From positions 4,774,001 to 4,838,000 of the forward strand of contig NZ_AP022582.1 in the NCBI RefSeq assembly GCF_010731595.1: a stretch of 64,000 nt of DNA, read 5' to 3'. A model generated the notes under the pieces. It saw nothing but the letters and a program-made list of their open reading frames with translations, searched no databases and had not been told where the DNA came from. The DNA is from Mycobacterium seoulense (GTDB lineage: Bacteria; Actinomycetota; Actinomycetes; Mycobacteriales; Mycobacteriaceae). Positions 24,292-35,307 of this stretch are shown here, piece after piece. How positions within the stretch are numbered: position 1 is the stretch's first letter; each line of letters opens with the position of its first letter. Both the position numbers and the translations under genes were made by a program.

Positions 24292-24777
24292 TTATCGCCG
24301 CGTGACCGACTGGACCTCGGCGGCCCGGCGGGCGGCGGCCACGATGCCCTGGTAACCGGTGCACCGGCAGAAGTTGCCCGACAGGCCTTCGCGGATCTCC
24401 TGGTCGGTGGGATCGGGATTGTCGCGCAGCAGCGCGGTCAGCGACATGACGAAACCCGGCGTGCAGAAGCCGCATTGCAGCCCGTGGCACTCCCGCAGCG
24501 CCGACTGCACCGGCGACAGGGTGCCGTCCGCCGCGGCGACGCCCTCGACCGTCGTCACCTCCGTCCCGTCGGCCTGCACCGCGAACATCAGGCACGAACG
24601 CACGGCCTGGCCGTCCAGCAGGACCGTGCACGCCCCGCACGCCCCGTGCTCGCAGCCCAGGTGGGTGCCGGTCAGCCCGCACTTCTCCCGCAGGAAGTCC
24701 GCCAGCGTCATCCGCGGTTCGACCGCGGCCGTGGTCGGAGTTCCGTTGACGGACAGGTCGATTGGACGTTCACGCAT
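24292..24777 (-). CDS. 2Fe-2S small subunit of a molybdenum hydroxylase (first locus)
   Basis: The 161-residue protein carries two 2Fe-2S clusters that pass electrons from the molybdenum site to FAD. The plant-type cluster ligands are in CEHGACGACTVLLDG and a later RSC. The second cluster is bound by CGFCTPG and CRCTG. It is the last gene of an L-M-S operon, and its start overlaps the stop of the FAD subunit by 8 nt. The substrate is set by the large subunit and is not CO by motif. Confidence 0.93.
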   Translation of the reverse strand: MRERPIDLSVNGTPTTAAVEPRMTLADFLREKCGLTGTHLGCEHGACGACTVLLDGQAVRSCLMFAVQADGTEVTTVEGVAAADGTLSPVQSALRECHGLQCGFCTPGFVMSLTALLRDNPDPTDQEIREGLSGNFCRCTGYQGIVAAARRAAEVQSVTRR

Positions 24778-25657
24778 CGTTTTCCCCCGTGGCTGCTTCG
24801 GCTGTCGCTCGTGTCCAGGCGCGCGTGGCCATGGTGGCGCCGACCTTCAACCGGTATTCCGCCGACCCCTGCAGGTCGTTGGGGACGTCGTCGAGCCCGC
24901 TCATCGCGGCCTCGCCGATCTCCTCGGGCACCAGCTCGGCGACCGGCCTGCCGACCGCGGCCACCTCGGCCGCGGTGGCGCGCCGGACCGTGGACCCCAT
25001 GCCCAGCAGCCCGATCGCGCAGCGCGCTACCCGATCCCGGTCGTCGAGCTGGACGGCGACCAGGGCACCCGCGATCGCGAAATCGCCGTGCCGGCGGGAG
25101 AATTCCTCGACGGCGAACCCGCATCTGCCGTTCCACACGGGGAACCGCACCCCGGTCAGCACCTCGTCGGAGTCCATGGTGGTCTCCCACACCCCGGCGA
25201 AGAAGTCGGCGGCCGCGATCTCGCGGCGCCCCCGCGGCGACTGCACCTCCATCACCGCGTCCAGGGTCAGCGCGACCGCCGGGTATTCGCCGGCGGCGTC
25301 GGCGTGGGCGATCGACCCGCCGAGTGTGCCGCGGTTGCGGATCTGGAAGTGCCCGACGAACGGCGTCGCCCGCGTCAGCAGCGGAACCGCTTGGCGCACT
25401 CGGTCATCGGCGCCGACGGTGGCCTCGGTGGTGCCCGCGCCGATCCACAGTTCCGATCCCCGGCGCTCGATGCCCTGCAGCTCGGCCAGCCGGGAGATGT
25501 CGATGAGGTGGTCGAAGTAGGCCAGCCGCATCGCCAGCATCGGCACCAGGCTCTGGCCGCCGGCAAGGATTTTCGCGTCGTCGCCCAGTTCGGCCAGCAG
25601 GCCCACCGCGTCGCCGATGGTGTCGGGGCGGTGGTAGTCGAACGCGGCCGGCTTCAC
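24770..25657 (-). CDS. FAD-binding medium subunit of a molybdenum hydroxylase (first locus)
   Basis: The 295-residue protein is of the CoxM/XdhB type. The FAD pyrophosphate motifs AGGQSL (near residue 37) and GTLGGS (near residue 115) are both present. The C-terminal domain ends in the helix typical of the CO dehydrogenase flavoprotein group. The ATG overlaps the stop of the large subunit by 4 nt (ATGA), which indicates coupled translation. It accepts electrons from the 2Fe-2S subunit and passes them to an unidentified acceptor. Confidence 0.93.
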   Translation of the reverse strand: MKPAAFDYHRPDTIGDAVGLLAELGDDAKILAGGQSLVPMLAMRLAYFDHLIDISRLAELQGIERRGSELWIGAGTTEATVGADDRVRQAVPLLTRATPFVGHFQIRNRGTLGGSIAHADAAGEYPAVALTLDAVMEVQSPRGRREIAAADFFAGVWETTMDSDEVLTGVRFPVWNGRCGFAVEEFSRRHGDFAIAGALVAVQLDDRDRVARCAIGLLGMGSTVRRATAAEVAAVGRPVAELVPEEIGEAAMSGLDDVPNDLQGSAEYRLKVGATMATRAWTRATAEAATGENDA

Positions 25658-28002
25658 CGTTGCCCCCGTTCCAGCAGGGTGGCGATCGACGCCGGGCTGG
25701 CCGGCAGCCGGGTGATCGTCACGCCCAGCGGTGCGAGCGCGTCGTTGATGGCGTTGATCACCGCCGGCACCGAGCCGATGGCCCCGCCCTCGCCGGCGCC
25801 CTTGTAGCCGCCGGGCCCCGGCCCGGGTATCTCGACGTGGCCGAACTCGATCGGCGGCACCTCGGTGGCGGTGGGTAGCAGGTAGTCGACGAAAGTCGTT
25901 GCCAGCGGGTTGCCTTCGTCGTCGTAGACCATGTCCTCCATCAGGGCGCCGCCGATGCCCTGCACGGTTCCGCCGGCGATCTGGCCCTCCACCACCGACG
26001 GGTTGATCATCGGCCCGACGTCCTCGCTGACGATGTAGCGCAGCAGGGTCACCTTGCCGGTCGCCACGTCCACCTCGCAGGTGCAGGCGTGCGTCGCGTT
26101 GGACCAGTGGATGGGATTGGTCGAGTTGAACCGGGCGGTCGCCTCGAGATTGGTCGACAGTCCCGGCGGCAGCTGCTGCGGCGAGTAGTACGCCACATAG
26201 GCCAGCTCGCCGAACGACACCGACTTGGCCGGGTCGTCGCGCACGCTGGCCACCGAGAACGCCAGATCCACTTGCGCCTCGGGCACTTTCAGGTGGTGCG
26301 CCGCCAGCGCCACGATCTTCTCGCGCAGGATGGCGCCCGCCTCGCTGACGGCCCCGGCGGTCATCGGCGCGCTGCGGCTGCCTTGCGTCCCCGCCCCGTA
26401 CGGGGTGATCGCGGTGTCGCCCTGGATGGTGGCCACGTCGTCGATGTCGGCACCGAGCGCGTCGGCGGTGAGCTGCACGACGGTGGTCTCGATGCTGTTT
26501 CCGCTCGAGCCGCCGTTGACGTACACGTTGATCTTGCCGGTCGGCTCCATGCGGATGGTCGCGCCCTCGGTGGCCAGGTGCCCCGTCGCCGCGCCGGTCG
26601 GCTCGATGTAGGCGGAAAACCCGAGACCCAGGTAGCGGCCCTGCGCCAGCGCCTCGGCCTGCTCCTTGCGAAACCCTTCGTGGTCAAGGATTTTCACCGC
26701 CTGCTCGAACGTGTCGATCGGGGCGACGTGGTCGTAGGGCATGCCGTTGGGGTTGACGTACGGCATCTCGTCGCGGCGCAGCAGGTTGCGCCGGCGCAAC
26801 TCGACCGGGTCGACGTTCATCTTGCGCGCGGCGATGTCGAGCAGGACCTCGCGGGCCAGCGTCTCGTACTGCCAGGGGCCGCGATAGGCGGCCAGGCCGC
26901 TGGTGTTGGAGAAGACCGTCTTGTAGTTGAAGCTGGCCTTGGGCACCCGGTAGGGGCCCGGGAAGAACATGCCGATGGCGGCCGTGGTCAGCACCGGGTA
27001 CGGCGTCGGGTAGGCGCCGATGTCCTGGACGAAGTCGATGTCGGCCGCCGCGATGTTGCCCTCGTCGTCGAACGCCATCCGCGCCGTGCCGTCGACGTGC
27101 CGCGCCTGCCCCGCCGACATCAGGTTCTCGCGCCGGTCCTCGATCCACTTCAGCGCCGCCGGCACCTTGCGGGCGGCCAGCATGATGCACATGTCTTCCC
27201 GCATCGGCACGACCTTCTGGCCGAAGCCGCCGCCGGTGTCGCGCATGATGACCCGAACACGTTGCGCCGCAATGCCCAACAGCCGGGCGCAGAACGCCCG
27301 CAGCTCGTGCGGGGTCTGGGTGGACGCCCACATGGTGAGTTCCCCGGTGGCGGCGGTCCATTCGACGACCAGGCCGCGGGTCTCGATCGGCACCGGCGCG
27401 TAGATCTGCTGATAGATCTGCTCTTTGACGACGCACGGCGCGCTGGCGAACAGCTCCTCGTCGGGCGGGGCGCCGCCCATGCCGCCGGCGACGTTGTTCG
27501 GGTAGGCGTCGTGCACCAGGACATCGGCGTCCTGCGCCCGGGTGAAGTCGGTGACCGCGGGCAGCGGCTCGTAGTCCACGTCGATGAGTTCCAGCGCGTC
27601 CTCGGCGACATACCGGCTCTCGGCGACGACGAGCGCGACGGGGTCGCCGACGAACTTGGCCTCGCCCTCGGCCAGCGGCGGTCGCGGCGTGTCCGGGACG
27701 TCCTTGCCGGCGACGGCGTGCCACGCCTCCTTCGCGTCGGGGTTGAGGTCGGCGGCGGTGAACACCGCGCGCACGCCCGGCAGCGCCAGCGCGGCCGAGG
27801 CGTCGATGCCGTTGATGCGCGCCCGCGCGAACGGGCTGCGCACGAAGCAGGCGTGCAGCATTCCGGGCCGGACGATGTCGTCGACGAAGCTGCCGCGGCC
27901 CGTCAGCAGCCGGCCGTCCTCCACCCGCTGGACGCGGGTGCCGGCGTACCGGGGCGCCGGGGTTACCGGTCCGTCCGTTGCCGCCTGCACGTCCTGAGTC
28001 AT
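25654..28002 (-). CDS. Molybdopterin large subunit, non-CO-type hydroxylase (first locus)
   Basis: The 782-residue subunit carries the Mo-pterin cytosine dinucleotide site. GGGFGQKV binds the cofactor, and the catalytic glutamate is in GYKGAGEGGAIGS near the C-terminus. Where form I CO dehydrogenase has AYxCSFR, this protein has AYRGPWQYE, with no active-site cysteine. It is therefore related to the form II and aldehyde or purine oxidising enzymes and should not be named a CO dehydrogenase. The substrate is unknown. It is first in its operon. A MobA-like gene diverges from it with 50 bp between, which suggests cofactor supply to this operon. Confidence 0.92.
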   Translation of the reverse strand: MTQDVQAATDGPVTPAPRYAGTRVQRVEDGRLLTGRGSFVDDIVRPGMLHACFVRSPFARARINGIDASAALALPGVRAVFTAADLNPDAKEAWHAVAGKDVPDTPRPPLAEGEAKFVGDPVALVVAESRYVAEDALELIDVDYEPLPAVTDFTRAQDADVLVHDAYPNNVAGGMGGAPPDEELFASAPCVVKEQIYQQIYAPVPIETRGLVVEWTAATGELTMWASTQTPHELRAFCARLLGIAAQRVRVIMRDTGGGFGQKVVPMREDMCIMLAARKVPAALKWIEDRRENLMSAGQARHVDGTARMAFDDEGNIAAADIDFVQDIGAYPTPYPVLTTAAIGMFFPGPYRVPKASFNYKTVFSNTSGLAAYRGPWQYETLAREVLLDIAARKMNVDPVELRRRNLLRRDEMPYVNPNGMPYDHVAPIDTFEQAVKILDHEGFRKEQAEALAQGRYLGLGFSAYIEPTGAATGHLATEGATIRMEPTGKINVYVNGGSSGNSIETTVVQLTADALGADIDDVATIQGDTAITPYGAGTQGSRSAPMTAGAVSEAGAILREKIVALAAHHLKVPEAQVDLAFSVASVRDDPAKSVSFGELAYVAYYSPQQLPPGLSTNLEATARFNSTNPIHWSNATHACTCEVDVATGKVTLLRYIVSEDVGPMINPSVVEGQIAGGTVQGIGGALMEDMVYDDEGNPLATTFVDYLLPTATEVPPIEFGHVEIPGPGPGGYKGAGEGGAIGSVPAVINAINDALAPLGVTITRLPASPASIATLLERGQR

Positions 28003-28052
28003 TGCGCTCCATCATTGTCGCTGTACGAGAAGCTCAATGTCATCATAGGAGA

Positions 28053-28616
28053 GTGCCGTTATCGCAGTCTATTGGCCCGGGGCCACACGTCGTCGGAATC
28101 CTGTTGGCCGCGGGCGCCGGAAGCCGCTACGGCATGCCGAAGGTGCTGGTCGACGGTTGGCTGGACGCCGCGGTTGACGCGCTGCAAGACGGCGGGTGCG
28201 CGGGGGTCGTCCTGGTCCTGGGTGCCGCGGAGGTCGCTGCCCCGGCCGGGGTCACCGCGATCGTGGTGCCGGACTGGCGCGCGGGGGTGAGCGCCTCGGT
28301 GCGCGCCGGCCTGGCCCAGGCCGACCGCATGCGGGCCGACTACGCGGCGCTGCACGTCATCGACACGCCCGACGTCGGCGCCGCCGTGGTGGCGCGCGTC
28401 CTCGACCGCGCGGTGGCGTCGGCCAGTGGCCTGGCGCGCGCCGTCTTCGGTGACCGGCCGGGGCATCCGGTGGTGATCGCGCGCCGGCACTGGCCCGAGG
28501 TGGTCTCGCGGATCTCGGGCGATCACGGCGCCGGCGCGTACCTGGGCGCCCGGGACGACGTCGAGCTCGTCGACTGCGCGGATCTGGCCGGCGGCCAGGA
28601 CGTCGACGAGCCTTAG
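28053..28616 (+). CDS. MobA-like nucleotidyltransferase, probable molybdopterin cytidylyltransferase
   Basis: The 187-residue protein has the nucleotidyltransferase start [16 protein letters not shown], the [12 protein letters not shown] segment and a DTPDVG metal-binding loop. It ends [13 protein letters not shown]...GDHGAGAYL. This is the MocA/MobA pattern that attaches CMP or GMP to molybdopterin, and the CMP form is what CoxL-type enzymes need. In H37Rv a similar gene (Rv0371c) lies inside the cox locus, whereas here it sits beside the first hydroxylase operon. The GTG at 28053 has AGGAG very close, so the exact start is unsure. Its stop overlaps that of ansP2. Confidence 0.85.
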   Translation: MPLSQSIGPGPHVVGILLAAGAGSRYGMPKVLVDGWLDAAVDALQDGGCAGVVLVLGAAEVAAPAGVTAIVVPDWRAGVSASVRAGLAQADRMRADYAALHVIDTPDVGAAVVARVLDRAVASASGLARAVFGDRPGHPVVIARRHWPEVVSRISGDHGAGAYLGARDDVELVDCADLAGGQDVDEP

Positions 28617-30061
28617 GCCGCCGCGGGTGGGTCGACGGCCAGCGGCGGGGTGTCTTGGGCGGCCTCGCGCACCCGGTGGCGGACCAGATACCAGCCGCCG
28701 ATCAGGCCCGGGATGCCGACGGCCATGGCGCCGAGCAGCCACGGGCCTTGGACCTTGTCCAACAACATCAGGACGAGGACGCCGGCCAGGAAGGCCAGCG
28801 TGAGGTAGCCGCTGTAGGGCGCAAGCGGCATCCGGAAGTGCGGCCGTTGCAACGCCCCGGCGCGGGAGAGCCGGTAGAACCGCAGCTGGCTCGCCACGAT
28901 CGTCCCCCAGGCCACCACCACGCCCACGGCGGCGATGTGCAGCACGATCTCGAACGCCTGGCTCGGTTTGACGGCGTTGAGCACGATGCCCGACAGGCCG
29001 ACCACGGCGGTGAGCAGGATCCCGCCGTACGGCACGCCGTTCTTCGTCATCGGTGCGGTGAATTTCGGGCCGCTGCCGTTGATCGCCATGGACCGCAGGA
29101 TGCGGCCGGTGGAGTACAGCCCGGCGTTGAGGCTCGAGAGCGCGGCGGTGAGCACCACGAGGTTCATCACGCTGCCCGCCCCGCCGAACCCGACCTTCGA
29201 GAAGAAGGTGACGAACGGGCTCACGTGGTCCCGGTAGGCGGTGTGCGGCAGCAGCAGCGCCAGCAGGACCGTCGACCCGATGTAGAAGATGGCGATGCGA
29301 AACACCACCGAGTTGATCGCCCGCGGCATGATCTTGTGCGGATTCGCGGTCTCCCCGGCCGCGATGCCGACCAATTCGACCGCGGCGTAGGCGAACACCA
29401 CCCCCGAGGTCACCAGCACCAGGGGCAGCAAGCCGGCCGGCAGGAGTCCCCCATGGCTGTCCCATAGCGTCACCCCGGGGTCATGACCGTCGACCTTGAC
29501 GCGGCCGACCAGGAAGACGATGCCGACGACGAGGAACGTCACCAGCGCGAGCACCTTGATCAACGAGGCCCAGAACTCCAGCTCGCCGAAGAGCTTCACC
29601 GAGATGAGGTTCATCGCCAGCACGGCGACCAGCGCGATCAACGCCAGCGTCCACTGCGGGACGGCCTGGAACGCCGTCCAGTAGTGGCAGTAGTGCGCGA
29701 TCGCGGTGGTGTCCACGATCCCCGTCATCGCCCAGTTGAGGAAGTACAGCCAGCCGGCGGCGAACGCGGCCTTCTCGCCGAAGAACTCGCGGGCATAGGA
29801 GACGAAGGATCCCGAGGACGGGCGGTACAGCACCAGCTCGCCGAGGGCGCGCAGGATCAAGAAGACGAAGATGCCGCAGATCCCGTACACCAGAAACAGC
29901 CCCGGCCCCGCCGACGCGAGCCTTCCGCCGGCGCCGAGGAACAGGCCGGTCCCGATGGCACCGCCCAGCCCGATCATCTGGATCTGGCGGTTGTTCAGGC
30001 CCTTGTGATAGCCCGCCTCTTCGCGGGCGAGCCGCGCGGCGGCGGTGTCTTGCGGTGGCAT
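28613..30061 (-). CDS. ansP2: L-asparagine permease (AnsP2-like amino-acid transporter)
   Basis: The 482-residue protein is a 12-helix APC-family importer of the GabP/AnsP group. The family signature [24 protein letters not shown] begins helix 1. Later segments ([43 protein letters not shown]) match H37Rv Rv0346c closely from memory. Asparagine is the likely substrate, but relatives also take other neutral amino acids. The first 15 residues are hydrophilic. It is convergent with the MobA-like gene and divergent from dnaK, with 237 bp between their starts. Confidence 0.93.
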   Translation of the reverse strand: MPPQDTAAARLAREEAGYHKGLNNRQIQMIGLGGAIGTGLFLGAGGRLASAGPGLFLVYGICGIFVFLILRALGELVLYRPSSGSFVSYAREFFGEKAAFAAGWLYFLNWAMTGIVDTTAIAHYCHYWTAFQAVPQWTLALIALVAVLAMNLISVKLFGELEFWASLIKVLALVTFLVVGIVFLVGRVKVDGHDPGVTLWDSHGGLLPAGLLPLVLVTSGVVFAYAAVELVGIAAGETANPHKIMPRAINSVVFRIAIFYIGSTVLLALLLPHTAYRDHVSPFVTFFSKVGFGGAGSVMNLVVLTAALSSLNAGLYSTGRILRSMAINGSGPKFTAPMTKNGVPYGGILLTAVVGLSGIVLNAVKPSQAFEIVLHIAAVGVVVAWGTIVASQLRFYRLSRAGALQRPHFRMPLAPYSGYLTLAFLAGVLVLMLLDKVQGPWLLGAMAVGIPGLIGGWYLVRHRVREAAQDTPPLAVDPPAAA

Positions 30062-30179
30062 TGAGTCCTGCCGTGTCGGCTCCGGGAAAGGCTCAGGCTA
30101 ACCCACCGATGCCCGGGGTGCCCAGTCCAGCGACCCCCGGGAACAAGACGGCGGCGCCCACCGTTAGCATGATCGACAA

Positions 30180-30200
30180 GTTGAGCGAACCAGACTCAAG
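30180..30200. promoter_or_regulatory. HspR operator (HAIR) 1 upstream of dnaK
   Basis: GTTGAGC, seven bases, then ACTCAAG fits the HspR inverted repeat consensus CTTGAGT-N7-ACTCAAG with changes only in the left arm. It lies about 100 bp upstream of the dnaK start. Confidence 0.85.
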
Positions 30201-30234
30201 CCTGGGTTGACACCACGGTGCGGCCCAGAGCAGT

Positions 30235-30255
30235 CTTGAGCGGGGTTCACTCAGC
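30235..30255. promoter_or_regulatory. HspR operator (HAIR) 2 upstream of dnaK
   Basis: CTTGAGC, seven bases, then ACTCAGC is a second site with the same 7-base spacing. It lies 44 bp before the dnaK start and 55 bp from site 1, about five helical turns. HspR encoded at the operon end would close the feedback loop. Confidence 0.85.
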
Positions 30256-30298
30256 ATAGTGGCACCAAAGAAGCTCTACTCAATCAGGAGGAATCACT

Positions 30299-32154
<1,856 letters not shown>

Positions 32155-32158
<4 letters not shown>

Positions 32159-32787
32159 CCGAAGGTAATCCACAGGAGCAGGTGACCGTCACCGACAAGC
32201 GGCGGATCGACCCTGAGACCGGTGAAATCCGGCACGCCTCTCCCGGCTCCGCGCCGGGAGAGGCTGCGCCGGGCGACTTCTCGGGTGAGTCACCCGAGGA
32301 GGCCGGCAAGGCCGCCGAACTGCTGGGCGACCTGCAACGGGTCCAGGCGGACTTCGCCAACTACCGCAAGCGTGCGCTGCGCGACCAGCAGGCCGCGGCC
32401 GACCGGGCCAAGGCCGGCGTCGTCAGCCAATTGCTGGGCGTGCTCGATGATCTCGAGCGGGCGCGCAAACACGGCGACCTGGAATCCGGCCCGCTGAAGT
32501 CGGTGGCCGACAAGCTGGACAGCGCCCTGACCGGACTCGGTCTGACGGCGTTCGGCGCGGAAGGCGAGGACTTCGACCCGGTGTTGCACGAAGCCGTGCA
32601 GCACGAGGGCGGCGGCGGCGACGGCTCCAAGCCGGTGATCGGCACGGTCATGCGGCAGGGTTACAAGCTGGGCGACCAGGTCCTGCGGCACGCTCTGGTC
32701 GGCGTCGTCGACACGGTCGCCGACGAGGGTGGCGCGCCGGCCCAACCGGCCGAATCGCACGATAACCCCGGCGCATCCGGTGAATAG
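32155..32787 (+). CDS. grpE: Nucleotide exchange factor GrpE
   Basis: The 210-residue protein releases ADP from DnaK. A charged N-terminal tail leads to a long coiled-coil helix ([27 protein letters not shown]). A beta domain follows with [12 protein letters not shown] and [23 protein letters not shown], the usual end of the family. The GTG at 32155 overlaps the dnaK stop by four bases (GTGA), so translation is coupled. The C-terminal 20 residues are less conserved and hydrophilic. Confidence 0.98.
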
Positions 32788-32839
32788 ACCACACAATCAG
32801 CACAACAAAAGACAGAAAGGTGAGAGGGGGTGACGCGAC

Positions 32840-34018
32840 ATGGCCCAGCGCGAATGGGTCGAAAAGGACTTCTACAAGGAGCTGGGCGTCTCCTCTGACG
32901 CCAGTCCCGAAGAGATAAAACGCGCGTACCGCAAACTGGCGCGCGACCTGCATCCGGACGCCAATCCCGACAACCCCGCCGCGGGCGAGCGATTCAAGGC
33001 GGTCTCCGAGGCGCACAACGTGTTGTCGGATCCGGCCAAACGCAAGGAGTACGACGAAACCCGCCGCCTGTTCGCGGGCGGCGGTTTTGGCGGCCGCCGG
33101 TTCGACACCGGGGGTTTCGGCGGTTTCGGTGCCGGCGGTGACGGCGCCGAGTTCAACCTCAACGACCTGTTCGACGCCGCCGGGCGAAGCGGCGGCGCCA
33201 ACATCGGGGACCTGTTCGGCGGCCTGTTCGGGCGCGGCGCGAGCGCCCGTCCCAGCCGGCCGCGGCGCGGCAACGACCTGGAGACCGAGACTCAGCTGGA
33301 TTTCGTCGAGGCCGCCAAGGGTGTGGCAATGCCGTTGCGGCTCACCAGCCCTGCGCCGTGCACCAACTGCCACGGCAGCGGCGCGCGGCCGGGGACCAGC
33401 CCGAAGGTGTGCCCCACCTGCAACGGTTCCGGCGTGATCAGCCGCAACCAGGGCGCGTTCGGGTTCTCCGAGCCGTGCACCGATTGCCGCGGCAGCGGCT
33501 CGATCATCGAGCACCCGTGTGAGGAGTGCAAGGGCACCGGGGTCACCACCCGCACCCGCACCATCAACGTGCGGATCCCGCCCGGCGTCGAGGACGGCCA
33601 GCGCATCCGGCTGCCCGGGCAGGGCGAGGCCGGATTGCGTGGGGCGCCGTCGGGCGACCTCTACGTGACCGTGCACGTGCGGCCGGACCAGGTGTTTGGC
33701 CGCGACGGCGACGACCTCACCGTGACCGTTCCGGTCAGCTTCACCGAATTGGCCTTGGGTTCAACAATTTCGGTACCCACACTGGACGGCAAGGTCGGCG
33801 TCCGGGTGCCCAAGGGGACCTCCGACGGCCGCATCCTGCGGGTGCGGGGGCGGGGCGTTCCCAAGCGCAGCGGCGGCAACGGGGACTTGCTGGTCACCGT
33901 CAAGGTCGCCGTGCCGCCCAACGTGGAAGGCGCCGCGGCCGAGGCGCTGGAGGCCTACGCGGCGGCCGAGCGGGCCAGTGGGTTCGACCCACGAGCGGGA
34001 TGGGCGGGTAATCGCTGA
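32840..34018 (+). CDS. dnaJ1: Co-chaperone DnaJ (DnaJ1 type)
   Basis: The 392-residue protein stimulates DnaK ATPase. The J-domain ([13 protein letters not shown]...) has the essential HPD motif in [13 protein letters not shown] Gly/Phe-rich linker follows, then four CxxCxGxG zinc repeats at about 173-235 ([32 protein letters not shown]) and the C-terminal substrate-binding domains. It is type I DnaJ. A purine-rich AGAGGGGG lies before the ATG. Its stop shares bases with the hspR start (TGATG). Confidence 0.98.
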   Translation: MAQREWVEKDFYKELGVSSDASPEEIKRAYRKLARDLHPDANPDNPAAGERFKAVSEAHNVLSDPAKRKEYDETRRLFAGGGFGGRRFDTGGFGGFGAGGDGAEFNLNDLFDAAGRSGGANIGDLFGGLFGRGASARPSRPRRGNDLETETQLDFVEAAKGVAMPLRLTSPAPCTNCHGSGARPGTSPKVCPTCNGSGVISRNQGAFGFSEPCTDCRGSGSIIEHPCEECKGTGVTTRTRTINVRIPPGVEDGQRIRLPGQGEAGLRGAPSGDLYVTVHVRPDQVFGRDGDDLTVTVPVSFTELALGSTISVPTLDGKVGVRVPKGTSDGRILRVRGRGVPKRSGGNGDLLVTVKVAVPPNVEGAAAEALEAYAAAERASGFDPRAGWAGNR

Positions 34019-34404
34019 TGGCCAAGAATTCACGGGAAGAGTCCCGGACGTTCCTGATCTCGGTGGCGGCGGAGCTGGCCGGCATGCATGCGCAGACCCT
34101 GCGCACCTACGATCGCCTCGGCCTGGTCAGCCCGCGCCGCACTTCCGGTGGGGGACGGCGTTATTCGGAACACGACGTCGACCTGCTGCGTGAGGTGCAG
34201 CGGCTGTCCCAGGACGAGGGGGTCAACCTCGCCGGCATCAAGCGCATCATCGAACTGACCAATCAGGTCGAGGCGCTGCAGTCGCGGGTCAAGGAGCTGA
34301 CCGACGAGTTGGCGCAGGTGCGCGCCGGGCAGCGCCGCGACCTCGCGGTGATGCCCAAGAGCACCGCCGTCGTGGTGTGGCAGCCGCGCAGAACACGCGG
34401 CTGA
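34018..34404 (+). CDS. hspR: Heat-shock repressor HspR (MerR family)
   Basis: The 128-residue repressor binds HAIR operators upstream of dnaK and clpB. The MerR helix-turn-helix reads ISVAAELAGMHAQTLRTYDRLGLVSPRRTSGGGRRYSEHDV. A coiled helix follows (TNQVEALQSRVKELTDELAQV). The family uses DnaK as co-repressor, so repression lifts when DnaK is busy. The ATG overlaps the dnaJ stop. The 3' end abuts the convergent epimerase gene with no space between, so no classical terminator can sit there. Confidence 0.97.
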   Translation: MAKNSREESRTFLISVAAELAGMHAQTLRTYDRLGLVSPRRTSGGGRRYSEHDVDLLREVQRLSQDEGVNLAGIKRIIELTNQVEALQSRVKELTDELAQVRAGQRRDLAVMPKSTAVVVWQPRRTRG

Positions 34405-35295
34405 TCAGACCCGGATCGAGAACTGCGTGAGGGCCGGTTCGCCCGGCCGGGCGAGGCGGTAGCCGCCGCGGCGCAGAGCGTCGGTCGGTGCGGTCATCGG
34501 CTCGAAGCACACGATGGCTTCGGCGGTGGGCGCGAAGATCTGTGTCGCCGGATACCCCCGGTCGAAGCGCACCTCCAGCCGCCGGCCACCGCCCGAGACC
34601 GCGAACACCGCGCCGTCGGGGACCTCGTCGTAGGCATCGTCGAAAGCCTTGTCCCCCAGGGGTTCCGACAGCGCCGCAGGTGGCTCGGATTCGCCGGTGG
34701 GCAGCCCGAGGTCGTCAAGCCGCAGATGCCGCAGCGGCGGAGTCTCGATCACCCATTCGCCGCGGGCGACGTCCGGCAGGCGCAGGTAGGGATGAAAGCC
34801 GAAGCACAGCGGGACCGCCCGGTCGCCGGTGGCGGTCACCGTGGTGCGCACGGTCAGCGTCCGCTCGGCCAGCCGCACCGCCACCGTCAACACGTGCGGG
34901 TAGGGAAAGCTGGCCAGCAATCGGGGATCGGCGGCGAAATCCAGCTCGGCAGTCAGCTGGTCGGCCGACTCGGCGGTCACCCGCCAGCCCGGGTGGCCCG
35001 CCAGCACGCCGTGGATCGGCAAGCCGCTGGGATCGGCACGGACCCCGTTCTGGCCCGGCGTGAGCGTCGTCGTCACGCCCTCCGCGGTATAGGTGTTGGC
35101 GCCCAACCGGTTTGCCCAGGGATACAGGATCGGTATCCCCATCGTCTTGCCCGCCGTCACGTAGGCGTCCAGCCCGCGCCGTTGCCCGAGCAGCTCCACG
35201 CCGGCATCGCGCAGCGAGGTGCCGATCATCCCCGCCTCGGGCACGAATTCCGCGGTCACCGTCGATGCCGGGTCGCACAGGGTGACGACACGCAT
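34405..35295 (-). CDS. Aldose 1-epimerase family protein
   Basis: The 296-residue protein has the galactose mutarotase fold. MGIPILYPWANRLG supplies an Arg-containing substrate loop, and LPIHGVLAGHPGW supplies the first catalytic histidine. FGFHPYLRLPDV carries the second, and a late FEPMTAPTDAL has the catalytic glutamate. It would interconvert alpha and beta hexoses, but the exact sugar is unknown. ATG at 35295 is preferred because GGAGG precedes it by a proper distance. It is convergent with and touching hspR. In H37Rv two PPE genes stand downstream of hspR, and they are absent here. Confidence 0.88.
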   Translation of the reverse strand: MRVVTLCDPASTVTAEFVPEAGMIGTSLRDAGVELLGQRRGLDAYVTAGKTMGIPILYPWANRLGANTYTAEGVTTTLTPGQNGVRADPSGLPIHGVLAGHPGWRVTAESADQLTAELDFAADPRLLASFPYPHVLTVAVRLAERTLTVRTTVTATGDRAVPLCFGFHPYLRLPDVARGEWVIETPPLRHLRLDDLGLPTGESEPPAALSEPLGDKAFDDAYDEVPDGAVFAVSGGGRRLEVRFDRGYPATQIFAPTAEAIVCFEPMTAPTDALRRGGYRLARPGEPALTQFSIRV

Positions 35296-35307
35296 GTCTA
35301 CCTCCAC

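Noticed and set aside
25654..28002. CO dehydrogenase large subunit
   Set aside because: The AYxCSFR copper loop is replaced by AYRGPW, so CO oxidation is not supported.
30207..30240. Exact promoter of dnaK from the TTGACA at 30207-30212
   Set aside because: No convincing -10 element follows at the right distance, so I list only the HAIR sites.
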